The notes: a model not told the origin generated them from the sequence alone. Shown: positions 19,005 to 29,066, counted from the first letter of the stretch. The stretch is DNA of 64,000 nucleotides from Prochlorococcus marinus str. MIT 9313 (GCF_000011485.1 NC_005071.1:1243347-1307346), one strand, 5' to 3'. Made by a program: numbers and translations.

Positions 19005-19271
19005 GCGGTTGTGCCGTGGCTCATTGGTTCAATCGGAGTTTAGGTTGCGGCCCCTGCAAACACGGCAGAGTCAAAAAGTCTCTAGGGCCGATTGTCATTT
19101 CGCCACGCTCCATGATGGTCCACCGTTAAGACTCAGGCTTAAACGATGACTCATTTCTATTGAAGCAATCAAGCGCTGACGATCCCTACAACGATTTATC
19201 TATGCTGATACTGCTCGCGTCTACTGACTGATCAGCTGACCACCCAAGCAGACGACTTCACGACCCTTCTG

Positions 19272-19883
19272 TTGAACAAGCCCTACGGCTTCCTAAGCCA
19301 GTTCACCCCAGAACCAGGCAGCCAGTGGAGGTGCTTAGCAGACTTGATCCCCATACCCAGGGTGTATGCGGCAGGCCGCCTAGATGCTGACAGCGAAGGC
19401 CTCTTGGTTCTCACTTCCCATGGTCGCCTGCAGCATCGACTCACCAATCCCCATTTGAGCCACTGGCGGGTTTATTGGGTGCAAGTAGAGGGTTCACCTA
19501 GTGAAAGTCAACTACAAAAACTTGCCTCAGGAGTGATCATCAAGGGAAAGAGAACCCGTCCTGCCCTAGCGAGCTGGCTGAAGGGAAACGTTGCTCCGAT
19601 CGTGAGAGAGCGTGAACCACCCATCCGTGTGCGGCAAAGCATCCCCACTAGCTGGCTTGAATTGAAGTTAAAAGAAGGGAGAAACAGACAGGTTCGACGG
19701 ATGACAGCAGCCGTAGGGCTGCCAACCCTTCGCTTGATCCGTCATCGCATCGAGCTTATGGATGGTGAGCCACCCCTCAGCATTGAAGGGATGGATCCTG
19801 GCCAATGGAGGCAGGTCTCATCAAGAGAGACCAACCTCCTGCTGTCCCTCCTCAATCATCCGGCAGCTGACCCACAAGCGTGA
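19272..19883 (+). CDS. RNA pseudouridine synthase, RluE/RsuA family
   Basis: The 203-residue protein has the small-subfamily pseudouridine synthase fold without an S4 domain: NKPYGFLSQF at the start, the catalytic Asp in GRLDADSEGLLVLT, and KEGRNRQVRRMTAAVG, a late conserved motif. RluE modifies 23S rRNA in enterobacteria; the exact target here is unknown. The only conventional start in frame is the TTG at 19272, which clips the first beta strand. An in-frame stretch to about 19224 (TDQLTTQADDF) has no ATG, GTG or TTG, so the true start is unclear. Its 3' end overlaps the convergent methyltransferase gene by 32 bases. Confidence 0.87.
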   Translation: MNKPYGFLSQFTPEPGSQWRCLADLIPIPRVYAAGRLDADSEGLLVLTSHGRLQHRLTNPHLSHWRVYWVQVEGSPSESQLQKLASGVIIKGKRTRPALASWLKGNVAPIVREREPPIRVRQSIPTSWLELKLKEGRNRQVRRMTAAVGLPTLRLIRHRIELMDGEPPLSIEGMDPGQWRQVSSRETNLLLSLLNHPAADPQA

Positions 19884-20655
19884 CGGCGCGAAATTCAATG
19901 TCTTCAACCACCTGCCAGGGTTGATCAGAACGATCGGCATAGCTCACCTTCTCAAAGCCCAAAGCACGAAAATCCTGCAGGAAGGCCTCTTCCTGCCAGG
20001 CCCCACTAATGCAGCCACTCCACAGTTCCGGATCCTGCTGAAGAGCAAGGGGTACTGGCTTATCACAGACGATATCGCTAACAGCAAGCCGTCCACCTGG
20101 CCGCAAAACCCTGCGAATGTTGGCCAGCAGATTCTTACGATCTGCAGGATTCACCAAATTGAGCACACAGTTGCTCAACACCACATCAATCGACCGATCG
20201 GCAATAAGCGGAGACCCATCAACCTGAGGGGCTTCAAGCGCTTCGATAGCGCCCTCGACAAAGCGCACATTGGCAAAGCCAATCCGCTCCGCCACAACTG
20301 GTGCGGCCTGACGAGCCAGGTTGAGCATCTCAACATTGCGATCCACCCCAATCACGGCACCCGCCGAACCGATCAGCTGGGCACAAATAAAAGCGTTCTT
20401 GCCACTGCCACTGCCAAGATCAAGCACAGTGTCACCAGGCTTAACCCATCGAGTTGGGTCACCGCAGCCGTAATCGCGCTCTACAACTTCACGAGGGATG
20501 GCCTTAAGCAGGCTGAGATCGAAAGCCACCGGGGTACACAAACAAGCTTCCTGGGCATGCGCTGCAGCTCCATAGCGCTCCTCTACAGCCTGCGTCTGAT
20601 CTAACGCATCAGCTCCAGGGCCTGAAGCAGAGGGACTACAGCAACTACTGCTCAT
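19852..20655 (-). CDS. ArsM-like arsenite S-adenosylmethionine methyltransferase
   Basis: The 267-residue protein is a class I SAM-dependent methyltransferase (motif I LDLGSGSGKNAF, then GVDRNVEML) with the layout of arsenite methyltransferases. It has a Cys-Cys pair at residues 5-6, a CLC motif near residue 38-40, a Cys in the central strand (LSNCVLNLV) and one in the late WSGCISGAW segment. These positions correspond to the As(III)-binding cysteines of ArsM. The N-terminal half motif CLCTPVAFD is typical of the family. Two arsenosugar-type glycosyltransferase genes occur 17 kb away, which supports the assignment. Confidence 0.8.
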   Translation of the reverse strand: MSSSCCSPSASGPGADALDQTQAVEERYGAAAHAQEACLCTPVAFDLSLLKAIPREVVERDYGCGDPTRWVKPGDTVLDLGSGSGKNAFICAQLIGSAGAVIGVDRNVEMLNLARQAAPVVAERIGFANVRFVEGAIEALEAPQVDGSPLIADRSIDVVLSNCVLNLVNPADRKNLLANIRRVLRPGGRLAVSDIVCDKPVPLALQQDPELWSGCISGAWQEEAFLQDFRALGFEKVSYADRSDQPWQVVEDIEFRAVTLVGQLPDD

Positions 20656-20737
20656 GAATCAAGCCCTTCAAGAAAGATCAATCCATTGTGGTCGGCAGGG
20701 AAAGAATCGGTGGCTAAACCTGCATGACCCAAGGGCA

Positions 20738-20953
20738 TTAGCCCAAGGCCTCCAGTAGCTCATTCACTGTCTGCAACTGGCCGTAGTAGTAATTGGCCCT
20801 AGCCCGGCGCTCAGCATCCTCTAGGCCGTCAAAGGCATCGAAGCCAAGGTTGCGCCAAAGCTCATGCCCACAAGCCCGATCGAGCTCCTGAATAGCCTCA
20901 CAAGACAAATTGTCTAGTCGGCGCTGCAGGTTTTTCACTTGAACAACAGACAT
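20738..20953 (-). CDS. Small conserved hypothetical protein
   Basis: The 71-residue product is acidic and helical, with the segments LQRRLDNLSCEAIQELDRAC and RRARANYYYGQLQTVNELL. No domain, signal peptide or membrane segment is visible. It lies downstream of ycf39 on the same strand, 75 bases away. The family is not known to me beyond a resemblance to small picocyanobacterial proteins. Confidence 0.7.
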   Translation of the reverse strand: MSVVQVKNLQRRLDNLSCEAIQELDRACGHELWRNLGFDAFDGLEDAERRARANYYYGQLQTVNELLEALG

Positions 20954-21028
20954 GCCAGCAGGAGCAAAACAGATATTGCTAATAGTACAAATAAACCATC
21001 CTCACGCCAGTATTGGATGGAGGATTCC

Positions 21029-21991
21029 TTAAAAAGGCAGCTTTTTCCTGCTTTCCTCGTCGAGATCTGCCTCCATCTCACGCAGTCGCTTGAGGATCGT
21101 GTCGTAGTACTCGGAGATATAACTTTCAAGAGGGGTGGTTTCCGAAGAATCCAAGCCAAAGCAGGAATAGGTGTCATCCATCGGTGCATCCAAAGCAATT
21201 CCTCCTCCAGTGACCTCTGCAAAAGCAAGCCTTTCAGCCATATTCACTGACTGTTCAAAGAATGAGACCACTCTCTGGCTCAATCCGATCAGAAAAGGTG
21301 ACACACGAATCACCTTGGCTGTTTTACTGCTGGACTTTTCGCAAAATTGCACAATTTCTTCGGAGGTCCAAGCCTTCGGACCCACGACAGGAAAGCTGCG
21401 GCGGATCGTTTCAGGACGCTCCAAAGCAGCCACAGCAAAACGTGCGACGTCTTGGGTATTCATGTATGCAACTGCTGTAGGCGTTTCACTCACCCAAACC
21501 GTCTGGTTTTCAAGAACAGGTATGGCGATTTGACCGATCAACCCCTGCATAAAGGCAACACCCTGCAAAATCGTGTAATCGAATGACGAATCTGCCAACA
21601 GCCTCTCGGTGCAGAATTTGATGTCCATCAGTGGCACGTTGAGATGCTTCTCAGCTGCCAACAAAGAAAGAAAGACGTAGCGCGTCACTCCTGCTTTCTC
21701 ACAAGCCCTCAGCAGATTGAGCTTTCCATCCCAATCGGTTGTGTAGACACTCGCAGAATCATCGGGACGGCTCGTGGCCGCATCAATGACAGCATCGATG
21801 CCATCAAGAGAGTAATCAATAGTCTCCGGATCAAGCAGATCGCCGCAGGTGAGCTCGCAACCCCACTCCTGCAGGAAAGCCCCTTTACGAGGTTTTCGGA
21901 CCATGCAGCGGACCTGATGGCCAGCATCAATGGCACGACGAGCTATCTGCCGCCCAAGGGTGCCAGTTCCACCAACCAACAGAACCTGCAT
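21029..21991 (-). CDS. ycf39: Ycf39/HCF244-type photosystem II assembly protein
   Basis: The 320-residue protein is an atypical short-chain dehydrogenase of the NmrA-like group with the N-terminal NAD(P) motif VGGTGTLGRQIARRAID. Ycf39 acts with high-light-inducible proteins in early photosystem II assembly and chlorophyll delivery to D1. Family features include VIDAATSRPDD, the FLSLLAAEKHLNVPLM stretch and a C-terminal extension past the Rossmann domain. I chose MQVLLVGG (21991); a start at 22012 would add seven residues. petM lies 55 bases upstream on the same strand. Confidence 0.92.
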   Translation of the reverse strand: MQVLLVGGTGTLGRQIARRAIDAGHQVRCMVRKPRKGAFLQEWGCELTCGDLLDPETIDYSLDGIDAVIDAATSRPDDSASVYTTDWDGKLNLLRACEKAGVTRYVFLSLLAAEKHLNVPLMDIKFCTERLLADSSFDYTILQGVAFMQGLIGQIAIPVLENQTVWVSETPTAVAYMNTQDVARFAVAALERPETIRRSFPVVGPKAWTSEEIVQFCEKSSSKTAKVIRVSPFLIGLSQRVVSFFEQSVNMAERLAFAEVTGGGIALDAPMDDTYSCFGLDSSETTPLESYISEYYDTILKRLREMEADLDEESRKKLPF

Positions 21992-22046
21992 AGGGCCCTT
22001 CAATACAAGCAAGGAGCCTATATCGAGCGACTCCAGTCTGCGAACT

Positions 22047-22145
22047 TCAGTCCCCCTGAAGCTTCAATAAGAGAGCACCACCTGCAAGACCAACTGGGAT
22101 CAACACCCAGAAGACGGCAGCAATCCCGAAAATCTCCGAAGCCAT
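22047..22145 (-). CDS. petM: Cytochrome b6f complex subunit PetM
   Basis: A 32-codon gene begins with ATG at 22145 and ends with TGA at 22047. The peptide starts [15 protein letters not shown] and continues [17 protein letters not shown], a single transmembrane helix with the acidic start and Lys-containing end characteristic of PetM, the small subunit VII of cytochrome b6f. The length agrees with the family. It is upstream of ycf39 on the same strand, so the two may share a transcript. Confidence 0.93.
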   Translation of the reverse strand: MASEIFGIAAVFWVLIPVGLAGGALLLKLQGD

Positions 22146-22173
22146 GAATGGGCATTTGAATCACGCACACCAT

Positions 22174-23370
22174 TTAACGCCCTTCCTGACACATCTCGTG
22201 GCAAATCCGCAAAAGCTCGGTCACTGTCGCATCGGTTCGTAGTTGTCCTGCCATCACGGCACTGCCGCAAGCCTCATGGCCAGCAAAACGCAAAGCCCTG
22301 ACCAATGCCAAAACAGACGGCGGGCCAGACAAAACCAGACGCTTGGCCAGTTCAGCTGTGGACCAGCAATAGACCGGCAAGCCGATATCAGACTGCAAGC
22401 GATGCAACAGCCGAAGTGTGGCGGATGCGATCGGAACGATCGACTGTTCTGCTAACACCAACAAATCGGCCAACACAACTGGCGACTGAAGGGGGCCCAG
22501 CCAAAGGGGACCGCTCACCGCCCAGCGGCCACCTCCTTGTGAACACATACACCCTGACCATCCCTGCAGGGAGAGAAGTGGTTGAGCAAGCTGAGCACCA
22601 CAAGCCTCACAGCGAGCTAAAAGCCCAAGATGGCTCTCCTCACATGCAGAAATTCGACGCTTGATCCTTACCGCAACACGAAAAGTACGACCTTCACTAA
22701 AGCTGACCAGGGGCTCCAAGCCACGCCCTAGCAGCCAGGCATGTCGTGCAAGAACCCCAAGCTGCAGCCTCAAAGCGATCTCCCAGCTGGCTGGATGCAC
22801 CCGAGCCGCAGCAGCCAAACTGCGAATTGCCCCTGGCCGGTCATGACCTGTGGGAGAGCGACCATCACTGCTTGAAAGCAGCAAAAACCCCTCAGAAGCG
22901 AGAACCTGCAACACAGGTTGCAGAAACGCATTCGGACAACCAAAACAATCGAGATCAATCAGATCAAAACGACACTGATCGAGGTAGGCACGGCTCAGCA
23001 GGACCTCAGCGGGCTGATGAAAAAGCTTTAGCGAGATTTGCTCTTGGCGCAGAGGGGCCAGATTCCTCTCCAAAAGAGAAGCGCGCTCAAGATCGGCATC
23101 ATTCACCCACAGCTCTGGCAGCTGCTCTACTCCTGACGCCAACAATGAGGGCTTAACAGCCTCCAACCCCCAGCGCAAAGCACGAATACCGCAACCAGCC
23201 ATAAGGTCCAACCAGCGCAAAGCAGGCGAAAACTTCTCTCTCCTCTGCTGCTGAAAAGCAGCCAATAAAACCGAAAGATCACGGGAAGGACGAGACTCTG
23301 GGCGGAAGAAACCACCTCCTGGCTCCAAAACGACTGAGCCTTCGCGATAGTGGGTGGTGGGTTGGTTCAA
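22174..23370 (-). CDS. tRNA (guanine-N2)-dimethyltransferase, Trm1 family
   Basis: The protein matches the Trm1 family, which methylates tRNA at G26 or G10. N-terminal YREGSVVLEPGGGFFRPESR corresponds to the family's opening motif, followed by NRD-like SRDLSVLL and the SAM motif LDLMAGCGIRALRWG. The catalytic DPFG-type motif reads DLDCFGCP, with Cys in place of Pro. The C-terminal part has zinc-ribbon-like cysteines (CEACG; CMCS). Trm1 is widespread in archaea and eukaryotes but rare in bacteria. The start is uncertain: TTG at 23370 gives 398 residues, while a start at 23463 would overlap the divergent hydrolase gene. Confidence 0.85.
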   Translation of the reverse strand: MNQPTTHYREGSVVLEPGGGFFRPESRPSRDLSVLLAAFQQQRREKFSPALRWLDLMAGCGIRALRWGLEAVKPSLLASGVEQLPELWVNDADLERASLLERNLAPLRQEQISLKLFHQPAEVLLSRAYLDQCRFDLIDLDCFGCPNAFLQPVLQVLASEGFLLLSSSDGRSPTGHDRPGAIRSLAAAARVHPASWEIALRLQLGVLARHAWLLGRGLEPLVSFSEGRTFRVAVRIKRRISACEESHLGLLARCEACGAQLAQPLLSLQGWSGCMCSQGGGRWAVSGPLWLGPLQSPVVLADLLVLAEQSIVPIASATLRLLHRLQSDIGLPVYCWSTAELAKRLVLSGPPSVLALVRALRFAGHEACGSAVMAGQLRTDATVTELLRICHEMCQEGR

Positions 23371-24360
23371 GCCGCTTTGTTTGCAACTGACTTCCAGACT
23401 GCCGAGCGGGCCATTCAAGAGACAGGTGCTGACTGGGGCGAATCCCATGATTGGTATTGGCAAGGCCTACGTTGTCACTGGCGTGTACTGGGAGCAGAGG
23501 ATGCACGGCCACTCGTGCTCATCCACGGATTCGGTGCCAGCAGCGCTCATTGGCGACACAATGCTGCACCCCTAAAAGCGGCAGGATTCCGCGTCTACAG
23601 CATTGATCTGATCGGTTTTGGAGCTTCAGCCCAGCCAGGACTGAAGCAATTTCGACGCCTCGACAATCGACTGTGGGGCAAACAATTAGCAGCCTTTCTT
23701 GAGCAAATTGTCCAGGCCAGCCCCTCTCAACAAGCAGTACTAATAGGCAATTCTCTAGGAGCACTAACGGCTCTCACCACAGCCGCATTCCGCCCAGACC
23801 TTGTTGGAGCTGTGGTAGCAGCTCCATTACCGGATCCTGCATTGGTTGAACCATTGAGCTTCCACCCCACCCGCTGGTGGCGCCGGTTAAAGCACAAGTT
23901 GATCGCAATCATCTTCCGCCTCTTGCCTCTGGAACTGATTGTTCCTCTCATCGCACGAACGCCACTCCTTAAAGCAGCTCTTCAAATGGGCTACCACCAC
24001 TCCATCCATTTAGACCATGAGCTACTACACCTGATCGCCCAACCTGCAAGGCGACCCTCGGCAGCTCGCGCCCTACGAGCGATGTGCGTTGGCATGACAC
24101 TGCGGCCAGTGGGCTGCACAGCTCCTCGCTTACTAAAACGCCTTGCTAGCAGGCCCGATCGCCCCCCCATATTGCTTCTCTGGGGACGAGAGGACCGTTT
24201 TGTGCCATTAAAAATTGGCCATCGACTGCAGCATCAATACCCATGGATAACGCTTTCAGTGCTTAATGAAACTGGCCATTGCCCCCATGACGAATCCACC
24301 CAGGCTTTTGATCAAGCCGTGTTCAGCTGGCTGAACCTTAATTTAGGTAATGAACAATAA
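23350..24360 (+). CDS. Alpha/beta hydrolase
   Basis: The 336-residue protein has the alpha/beta hydrolase core: oxyanion motif [13 protein letters not shown], nucleophile elbow [11 protein letters not shown], an acidic residue in [11 protein letters not shown] and a C-terminal His in [11 protein letters not shown] basic Trp/Arg/Leu-rich cap segment lies around residues 175-205. Such proteins include lipases and haloperoxidase-like enzymes, and the substrate cannot be told. The GTG at 23350 overlaps the trm1 start region; TTG at 23377 is an alternative. It is followed after five bases by ilvN. Confidence 0.82.
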   Translation: MGGGLVQAALFATDFQTAERAIQETGADWGESHDWYWQGLRCHWRVLGAEDARPLVLIHGFGASSAHWRHNAAPLKAAGFRVYSIDLIGFGASAQPGLKQFRRLDNRLWGKQLAAFLEQIVQASPSQQAVLIGNSLGALTALTTAAFRPDLVGAVVAAPLPDPALVEPLSFHPTRWWRRLKHKLIAIIFRLLPLELIVPLIARTPLLKAALQMGYHHSIHLDHELLHLIAQPARRPSAARALRAMCVGMTLRPVGCTAPRLLKRLASRPDRPPILLLWGREDRFVPLKIGHRLQHQYPWITLSVLNETGHCPHDESTQAFDQAVFSWLNLNLGNEQ

Positions 24361-24365
24361 AGGGC

Positions 24366-24896
24366 ATGAAGCACACCCTTTCAGTGCTAGTCGAAGACGA
24401 ATCCGGAGCTCTAAGCCGGATCGCAGGACTTTTTGCACGCCGTGGTTTCAACATCGACAGCCTTGCGGTGGGCCCAGCCGAAACGCCTGGACAATCCCGA
24501 CTGACGATGGTTGTAGAGGGAGACGATCATGCCCTTCAACAGATGAGCAAACAGCTCGACAAACTCGTCAACGTCCTGCAGGTGCTTGATCTAACCAGGC
24601 AACCTGCAGTCGAACGAGAACTGATGCTGCTCAAAGTTTCCGCACCCGCTCACCAGCGCAGCTCCATTTTCGATCTCGTTCAGGTCTTCCGAGCGAAAGT
24701 GGTTGATGTGGCCGATGGCGCGCTTACCCTTGAGGTGGTGGGTGACCCAGGCAAGCTGGTGGCGCTCGAAAGCTTGCTGACCCCTTACGGGATTATCGAA
24801 ATCGCCCGTACCGGCAAGGTCGCTCTGGTAAGGGCCTCAGGGGTAAACACCGAACTCTTAAAGGTCTCTCCGAGCGGGAGCCGAATACCGGCCTAA
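24366..24896 (+). CDS. ilvN: Acetolactate synthase small (regulatory) subunit
   Basis: The 176-residue protein begins with the ACT domain ([35 protein letters not shown]) that binds valine and gives feedback control, and continues with the C-terminal regulatory domain ([19 protein letters not shown]). It binds the catalytic IlvB subunit in branched-chain amino acid synthesis; IlvB is not in the window. The length is typical. Confidence 0.95.
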   Translation: MKHTLSVLVEDESGALSRIAGLFARRGFNIDSLAVGPAETPGQSRLTMVVEGDDHALQQMSKQLDKLVNVLQVLDLTRQPAVERELMLLKVSAPAHQRSSIFDLVQVFRAKVVDVADGALTLEVVGDPGKLVALESLLTPYGIIEIARTGKVALVRASGVNTELLKVSPSGSRIPA

Positions 24897-24921
24897 GTGA
24901 TTGGCAATGTCTTAAGGGTTT

Positions 24922-25626
24922 TTATTTCGCCATTACCAGGCTGGCTTTAAAAATACGATCACCCTGCTGAATCGAATCCACCACCTCCAACCCCTTGATC
25001 ACCCTGCCAAAAACAGCATAACGGCCATCAAGTTCGGGCAAAGGGCGCAAAGCAATGTAAAACTGAGCACTGGCTGAATCCGGCGCCGGAGAACGAGCCA
25101 TAGCCAGAGCCCCCTTCTTATGAGTCAATTGCAATTGCAGCAACTCTCTGGGGTTGGTGATCAACTTTCCATAGCGAGGCTGGTCATCTGTTTTCAACTT
25201 CACTTCAAAGGGAATGAAGCGGGCCTGAGCACTGGCGGGATCGATGAAACTACCCTTCCCGTAATTGATCTTGAGCGTTTTAGGATCCTTTGAAGCAGGA
25301 TCACCGCCCTGAATAACAAAGGGAACGGGCTCTTTCACGACCCGATGAAAAACAGTGCCGTTATAGACACCACGTTTAACAAGATCGACGAAATTACCTG
25401 CGGTAACAGGAGCAGCATCACCATCCACCTCAAGGGTGATTGCGCCTCGATTCGTACTCATCAGCACATTGGCTTTGCCTTGCAAGCAGGGGCTAGTCAG
25501 CGAGGAACAAACCGCCTTGATCGATGCCGTAGTGGACTTGCTGCAGCCAACCAATAAGGGCACACAAAGCAGAATTCCCCAGATGTTTTGACGCCGAATC
25601 AAACGCGCAAGGGATGAGAGCAACAA
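24922..25626 (-). CDS. Lipoprotein cyclophilin-type peptidyl-prolyl isomerase
   Basis: The 234-residue product has an N-terminal signal with a lipobox (LLVGC, Cys at about residue 28), so it is probably anchored on the periplasmic or lumenal side of a membrane. A cyclophilin-like domain follows: FVDLVKRGVYNGTVFHRVV, QGGDP, KKGALAMARSPAPDSASAQF, LDGRYAVFGRVIKGLEVV. The core catalytic Phe/Gln region (FVIQGGD) is present. It is transcribed in the same direction as ycf4, three bases downstream, and so is probably in one operon with it. Confidence 0.88.
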   Translation of the reverse strand: MLLSSLARLIRRQNIWGILLCVPLLVGCSKSTTASIKAVCSSLTSPCLQGKANVLMSTNRGAITLEVDGDAAPVTAGNFVDLVKRGVYNGTVFHRVVKEPVPFVIQGGDPASKDPKTLKINYGKGSFIDPASAQARFIPFEVKLKTDDQPRYGKLITNPRELLQLQLTHKKGALAMARSPAPDSASAQFYIALRPLPELDGRYAVFGRVIKGLEVVDSIQQGDRIFKASLVMAK

Positions 25627-25629
25627 AAT

Positions 25630-26205
25630 TCAGAGCCCTTCAAGATTCACGTCAAGAAAACGCGCTAGCTCAGCACCATCCTGTTCTAACTGTGCGAGGG
25701 GGAGAGGCTGACCGACGCGGGTAAGAGTGATGTCTCGCCGACCTTGAACCCGCAAGGACAAGCGGCGAAGGGGATTGAAACCATCACGTACCTCAACCTT
25801 GACGGCTTTGACATCCTTGAGGGGGAACTCCGCGCTGATCAGCTTGAAATATCCGCGACGGCAAATTTTCACCATCCCGGAAGCCTTGTCAAAGTTGTTG
25901 CTACCTGCACCCAAATTGATGTTGATCATCGCCCAGAGGTAACTCGCAAGCAGCAAACCTGCTATGCCATAGAGACCCATCACCAAGCCCTGAGGCACGA
26001 ATAGGAGAGTCGAAGGACTGCCGATGGGAAGAAGATCTCGCCCCAAATAACTAGACAGACAAGTCAGTGTGAAGCCAAGGCCGCCGATTGTGACGATGAC
26101 GGCCAAGAGCTGATTGGAGAGACGTCGAAAACCGAGAACCGATTGCTCAAGCCGCTCCAGAGAAGCATCTCCGGCCTTAGGGGTTTCCTGGAGATCAGCT
26201 GACAT
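25630..26205 (-). CDS. ycf4: Photosystem I assembly protein Ycf4
   Basis: The 191-residue protein has two adjacent membrane helices ([18 protein letters not shown] and the [20 protein letters not shown] region) and a soluble C-terminal half, as in Ycf4. The motifs [12 protein letters not shown] and [15 protein letters not shown] are characteristic. Ycf4 is a thylakoid scaffold for photosystem I assembly. I chose [10 protein letters not shown] (26205) because the extra 21 residues upstream look unlike the family. It is divergent from psbD. Confidence 0.92.
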   Translation of the reverse strand: MSADLQETPKAGDASLERLEQSVLGFRRLSNQLLAVIVTIGGLGFTLTCLSSYLGRDLLPIGSPSTLLFVPQGLVMGLYGIAGLLLASYLWAMININLGAGSNNFDKASGMVKICRRGYFKLISAEFPLKDVKAVKVEVRDGFNPLRRLSLRVQGRRDITLTRVGQPLPLAQLEQDGAELARFLDVNLEGL

Positions 26206-26318
26206 GACTACCCAATATGAATCTCCATTCTGGACTGCTACAGCCCACAACGGGCAGATTTGAAGCAAGCCAAAGGAGCAACACCACTACAAGGGGTTTC
26301 AGCTCATGGCAACTCTCT

Positions 26319-26336
26319 CCCAAAGGCCCCTTTGGG
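26319..26336. promoter_or_regulatory. Perfect hairpin in the psbD upstream leader
   Basis: The sequence cccaaaggcccctttggg is a perfect 8-bp palindrome ending 59 bases before the psbD start codon. It lies in the roughly 190-base divergent region between ycf4 and psbD. It may be a leader stem-loop or a protein-binding palindrome; no evidence chooses between them. A run of eight T residues lies just before the psbD ATG. Confidence 0.5.
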
Positions 26337-26395
26337 ATTGTTAAAGTCTTCGGGTATCCCACAGCTTGCGGCAGAACCGCACCGTTTTTTTTCCC

Positions 26396-27451
26396 ATGAC
26401 GATCGCTGTAGGACGCGCGCCTCAGCGGGGATGGTTTGACGTCCTCGATGATTGGCTCAAGCGCGACCGCTTCGTTTTTGTTGGCTGGTCTGGCCTTCTC
26501 TTATTCCCTACGGCCTACTTGGCCCTAGGAGGCTGGTTTACCGGCACCACCTTCGTTACCTCCTGGTACACCCACGGCATTGCAAGTTCCTATCTGGAAG
26601 GCTGCAATTTCCTTAGCGCCGCTGTAAGCACCCCCGCAGATGCGATGGGTCATAGCTTGCTGCTGCTATGGGGCCCTGAAGCGCAGGGTGATTTCGTGCG
26701 CTGGTGTCAGCTTGGTGGCCTCTGGACCTTCGTAGCCCTTCACGGCTCCTTCTCTCTGATCGGCTTCATGCTGAGACAGTTCGAGATTGCCCGTTTGGTT
26801 GGCATCCGCCCCTACAACGCCCTTGCCTTCTCAGGACCAGTCGTTGTCTTCCTGGCGTGTTTCCTCATTTACCCCCTAGGACAACACAGCTGGTTCTTTG
26901 CTCCCTCGTTTGGGGTTGCAGCAATCTTCCGCTTCATTCTCTTCCTTCAGGGCTTCCATAACTGGACTCTGAATCCCTTCCACATGATGGGAGTAGCAGG
27001 AATCCTTGGTGGTGCCTTGCTCTGTGGCATCCATGGCGCAACGGTGCAGAACACCTTGTTCGAGGATGGCGCTATGTCAAACACCTTTAAAGGGTTTGAT
27101 CCCACCCAGGAAGAAGAGACCTATTCCATGGTCACCGCCAACCGTTTCTGGAGCCAGATTTTCGGAATCGCCTTTTCCAACAAACGCTGGCTGCACTTCT
27201 TCATGCTGTTCGTGCCTGTCATGGGCATGTGGACGCCTTCGGTTGGCATCGTTGGCTTAGCAGTCAACCTGCGTGCCTACGACTTCGTGTCCCAGGAAGT
27301 CCGCGCAGCTGAAGACCCCGAATTCGAAACCTTCTACACCAAGAACGTTCTTCTTAACGAAGGTATCCGAGCCTGGATGTCCGTTGCGGACCAACCTCAC
27401 GAAAACTTTGTATTCCCTGAAGAGGTAATGCCACGTGGAAACGCCCTTTAA
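26396..27451 (+). CDS. psbD: Photosystem II reaction centre protein D2
   Basis: The 351-residue product is D2, one of the two core subunits that bind P680, pheophytin and QA. The N-terminus [20 protein letters not shown] and the C-terminal [15 protein letters not shown] are diagnostic, and five transmembrane helices with the conserved chlorophyll and iron His residues are present (for example [15 protein letters not shown] and [15 protein letters not shown]). The start at 26396 is set by homology; it has no Shine-Dalgarno and follows a T-rich tract. psbC overlaps its 3' end by 17 bases. Confidence 0.98.
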   Translation: MTIAVGRAPQRGWFDVLDDWLKRDRFVFVGWSGLLLFPTAYLALGGWFTGTTFVTSWYTHGIASSYLEGCNFLSAAVSTPADAMGHSLLLLWGPEAQGDFVRWCQLGGLWTFVALHGSFSLIGFMLRQFEIARLVGIRPYNALAFSGPVVVFLACFLIYPLGQHSWFFAPSFGVAAIFRFILFLQGFHNWTLNPFHMMGVAGILGGALLCGIHGATVQNTLFEDGAMSNTFKGFDPTQEEETYSMVTANRFWSQIFGIAFSNKRWLHFFMLFVPVMGMWTPSVGIVGLAVNLRAYDFVSQEVRAAEDPEFETFYTKNVLLNEGIRAWMSVADQPHENFVFPEEVMPRGNAL

Positions 27452-28832
27452 ATCTGGTTCCATACTGCAGAATGCCGGGGGATACAGCCTTGAATCCACC
27501 GGTTACGCATGGTGGGCAGGTAATGCCCGTTTCATCAACCTTTCTGGACGCCTACTTGGCGCCCACGTTGCCCATGCAGGTCTGATGACTTTCTGGGCAG
27601 GAGCCATGCTCCTGTTCGAAGTAAGTCACTTCACCTTCGACAAGCCAATTTTCGAGCAAGGCCTGATCTTGATGCCACATGTGGCAGCGCTTGGTTATGG
27701 CGTTGGTACAGGTGGCGAAATCGTAGACATCTACCCGTTCTTCCATTGCGGGGTGATGCACTTAATCATCTCTGCTGTGTTCGGCTTGGGTGGGGTCTAT
27801 CACTCCTTGGCCGGCCCTGAAAAACTTCAGGATTACAGCTCTCCATTTTTCAGGCTTGATTGGAAAGACAAAAATCAGATGACCAACATTCTTGGTTACA
27901 ACCTGATTTTTCTAGGCTGGGGAGCTCTTGCTCTGATCCTCAAGGCCTGCTTCTTTGGCGGCATCTATGACACCTGGGCTCCAGGTGGTGGCGACGTGAG
28001 ATTAATCACCAGCCCCACACTTGATCCAGGCGTGATCTTTGGATACGTGTTCAGTTCTCCCTGGGGAGGTACCGGTTGGATCACTGGTGTCAACTCAATG
28101 GAAGACCTCATTGGTGGTCACATTTACGTTGCTGCTCTTCTATTCGTTGGCGGCCATTTCCACATTGCCACCAAGCCATGGGGATGGGTTCGTAGAGCCT
28201 TCATCTGGAACGGAGAGGCCTACCTCAGCTACGCCCTTGCTGGCCTGAGCTGTTGTGGTTTCATTGCCACGGCCTACATATGGTTCAACGTCACCGCCTA
28301 TCCATCAGAGTTCTACGGTCCATCGAACGCCGAAGCCTCTCAAGCCCAGAGCTTCACCTTCCTCGTTCGTGACCAACGCCTTGGAGCAAATATTGGTACT
28401 GCCATGGGGCCAACAGGCCTTGGTAAGTACCTGATGCGTTCTCCTACTGGTGAAATCATCTTTGGTGGAGAAACGATGCGCTTCTGGGACTTCCGTGGTC
28501 CTTGGTTAGAACCACTGCGTGGACCTAACGGCCTGAGCCTTGACAAGCTTCAGAACGATGTTCAGCCATGGCAAGTGCGCCGTGCTGCTGAATACATGAC
28601 CCACGCCCCCAACGCCTCCATCAACTCAGTAGGTGGAATCATCACCGAGCCCAACTCGGTTAACTTCGTGAACCTTCGCCAGTGGTTAGCTGGTCATGCG
28701 TTCTTCCTAGCTTGGTTCACCATCGTGGGGCACTGGTTCCACGCTGGTCGCGCCAGGGCTGTTGCAGCAGGGTTTGAAAAAGGCACCGATCGTAAGACCG
28801 AACCAGCCTTGTCAATGCCTGATCTGGACTGA
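27435..28832 (+). CDS. psbC: Photosystem II CP43 antenna protein
   Basis: The 465-residue protein is CP43, the inner antenna that also contributes a ligand to the manganese cluster through the Glu-x-x-x-Arg region of the lumenal loop ([20 protein letters not shown]). Six transmembrane helices carry the paired chlorophyll-binding His residues. It starts with GTG at 27435 inside psbD, with gagg in the psbD coding sequence acting as the ribosome binding site. This psbD/psbC overlap is typical of cyanobacteria and chloroplasts. A strong terminator follows. Confidence 0.98.
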   Translation: METPFKSGSILQNAGGYSLESTGYAWWAGNARFINLSGRLLGAHVAHAGLMTFWAGAMLLFEVSHFTFDKPIFEQGLILMPHVAALGYGVGTGGEIVDIYPFFHCGVMHLIISAVFGLGGVYHSLAGPEKLQDYSSPFFRLDWKDKNQMTNILGYNLIFLGWGALALILKACFFGGIYDTWAPGGGDVRLITSPTLDPGVIFGYVFSSPWGGTGWITGVNSMEDLIGGHIYVAALLFVGGHFHIATKPWGWVRRAFIWNGEAYLSYALAGLSCCGFIATAYIWFNVTAYPSEFYGPSNAEASQAQSFTFLVRDQRLGANIGTAMGPTGLGKYLMRSPTGEIIFGGETMRFWDFRGPWLEPLRGPNGLSLDKLQNDVQPWQVRRAAEYMTHAPNASINSVGGIITEPNSVNFVNLRQWLAGHAFFLAWFTIVGHWFHAGRARAVAAGFEKGTDRKTEPALSMPDLD

Positions 28833-28875
28833 TTCTCAACATCAAGCATCGATCTTGTTAATCGGGAAAACCTTC

Positions 28876-28908
28876 AACCCTCGCCATTGCGGCGAGGGTT
28901 TTTTTTCA
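28876..28908 (+). terminator. Intrinsic terminator of psbD-psbC
   Basis: The arms aaccctcgcc (28876-28885) and ggcgagggtt (28891-28900) pair perfectly over 10 bp around a 5-nt loop and run into a tract of T residues. It lies 44 bases downstream of the psbC stop. Confidence 0.93.
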
Positions 28909-29066
28909 TTAAGCCAAAGGACATCAAAAAAACACAGCGCAACAATCACATGCTCAATAGAACCTGAAGAACAACAACTTGACTCAAAAAACCACAGCAA
29001 TGATCAACCTTAACAATGGAAAAATCAACGCCAAGCTTTCAATAACTCACTATCAGTTAATCCAAC

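Noticed and set aside
19762..20604. Long plus-strand frame of 280 codons opposite the ArsM-like gene
   Set aside because: It is antisense to a clear methyltransferase whose motifs are intact, and its own sequence shows no domain.
20935..21028. Leucine-rich hydrophobic reading frame (GLFVLLAISVLLLLACLLFK) between ycf39 and the 71-aa gene on the minus strand
   Set aside because: There is no ATG, GTG or TTG in frame after the ycf39 stop; the nearest start lies well inside ycf39, so I did not call a gene, although a small membrane peptide cannot be fully excluded.
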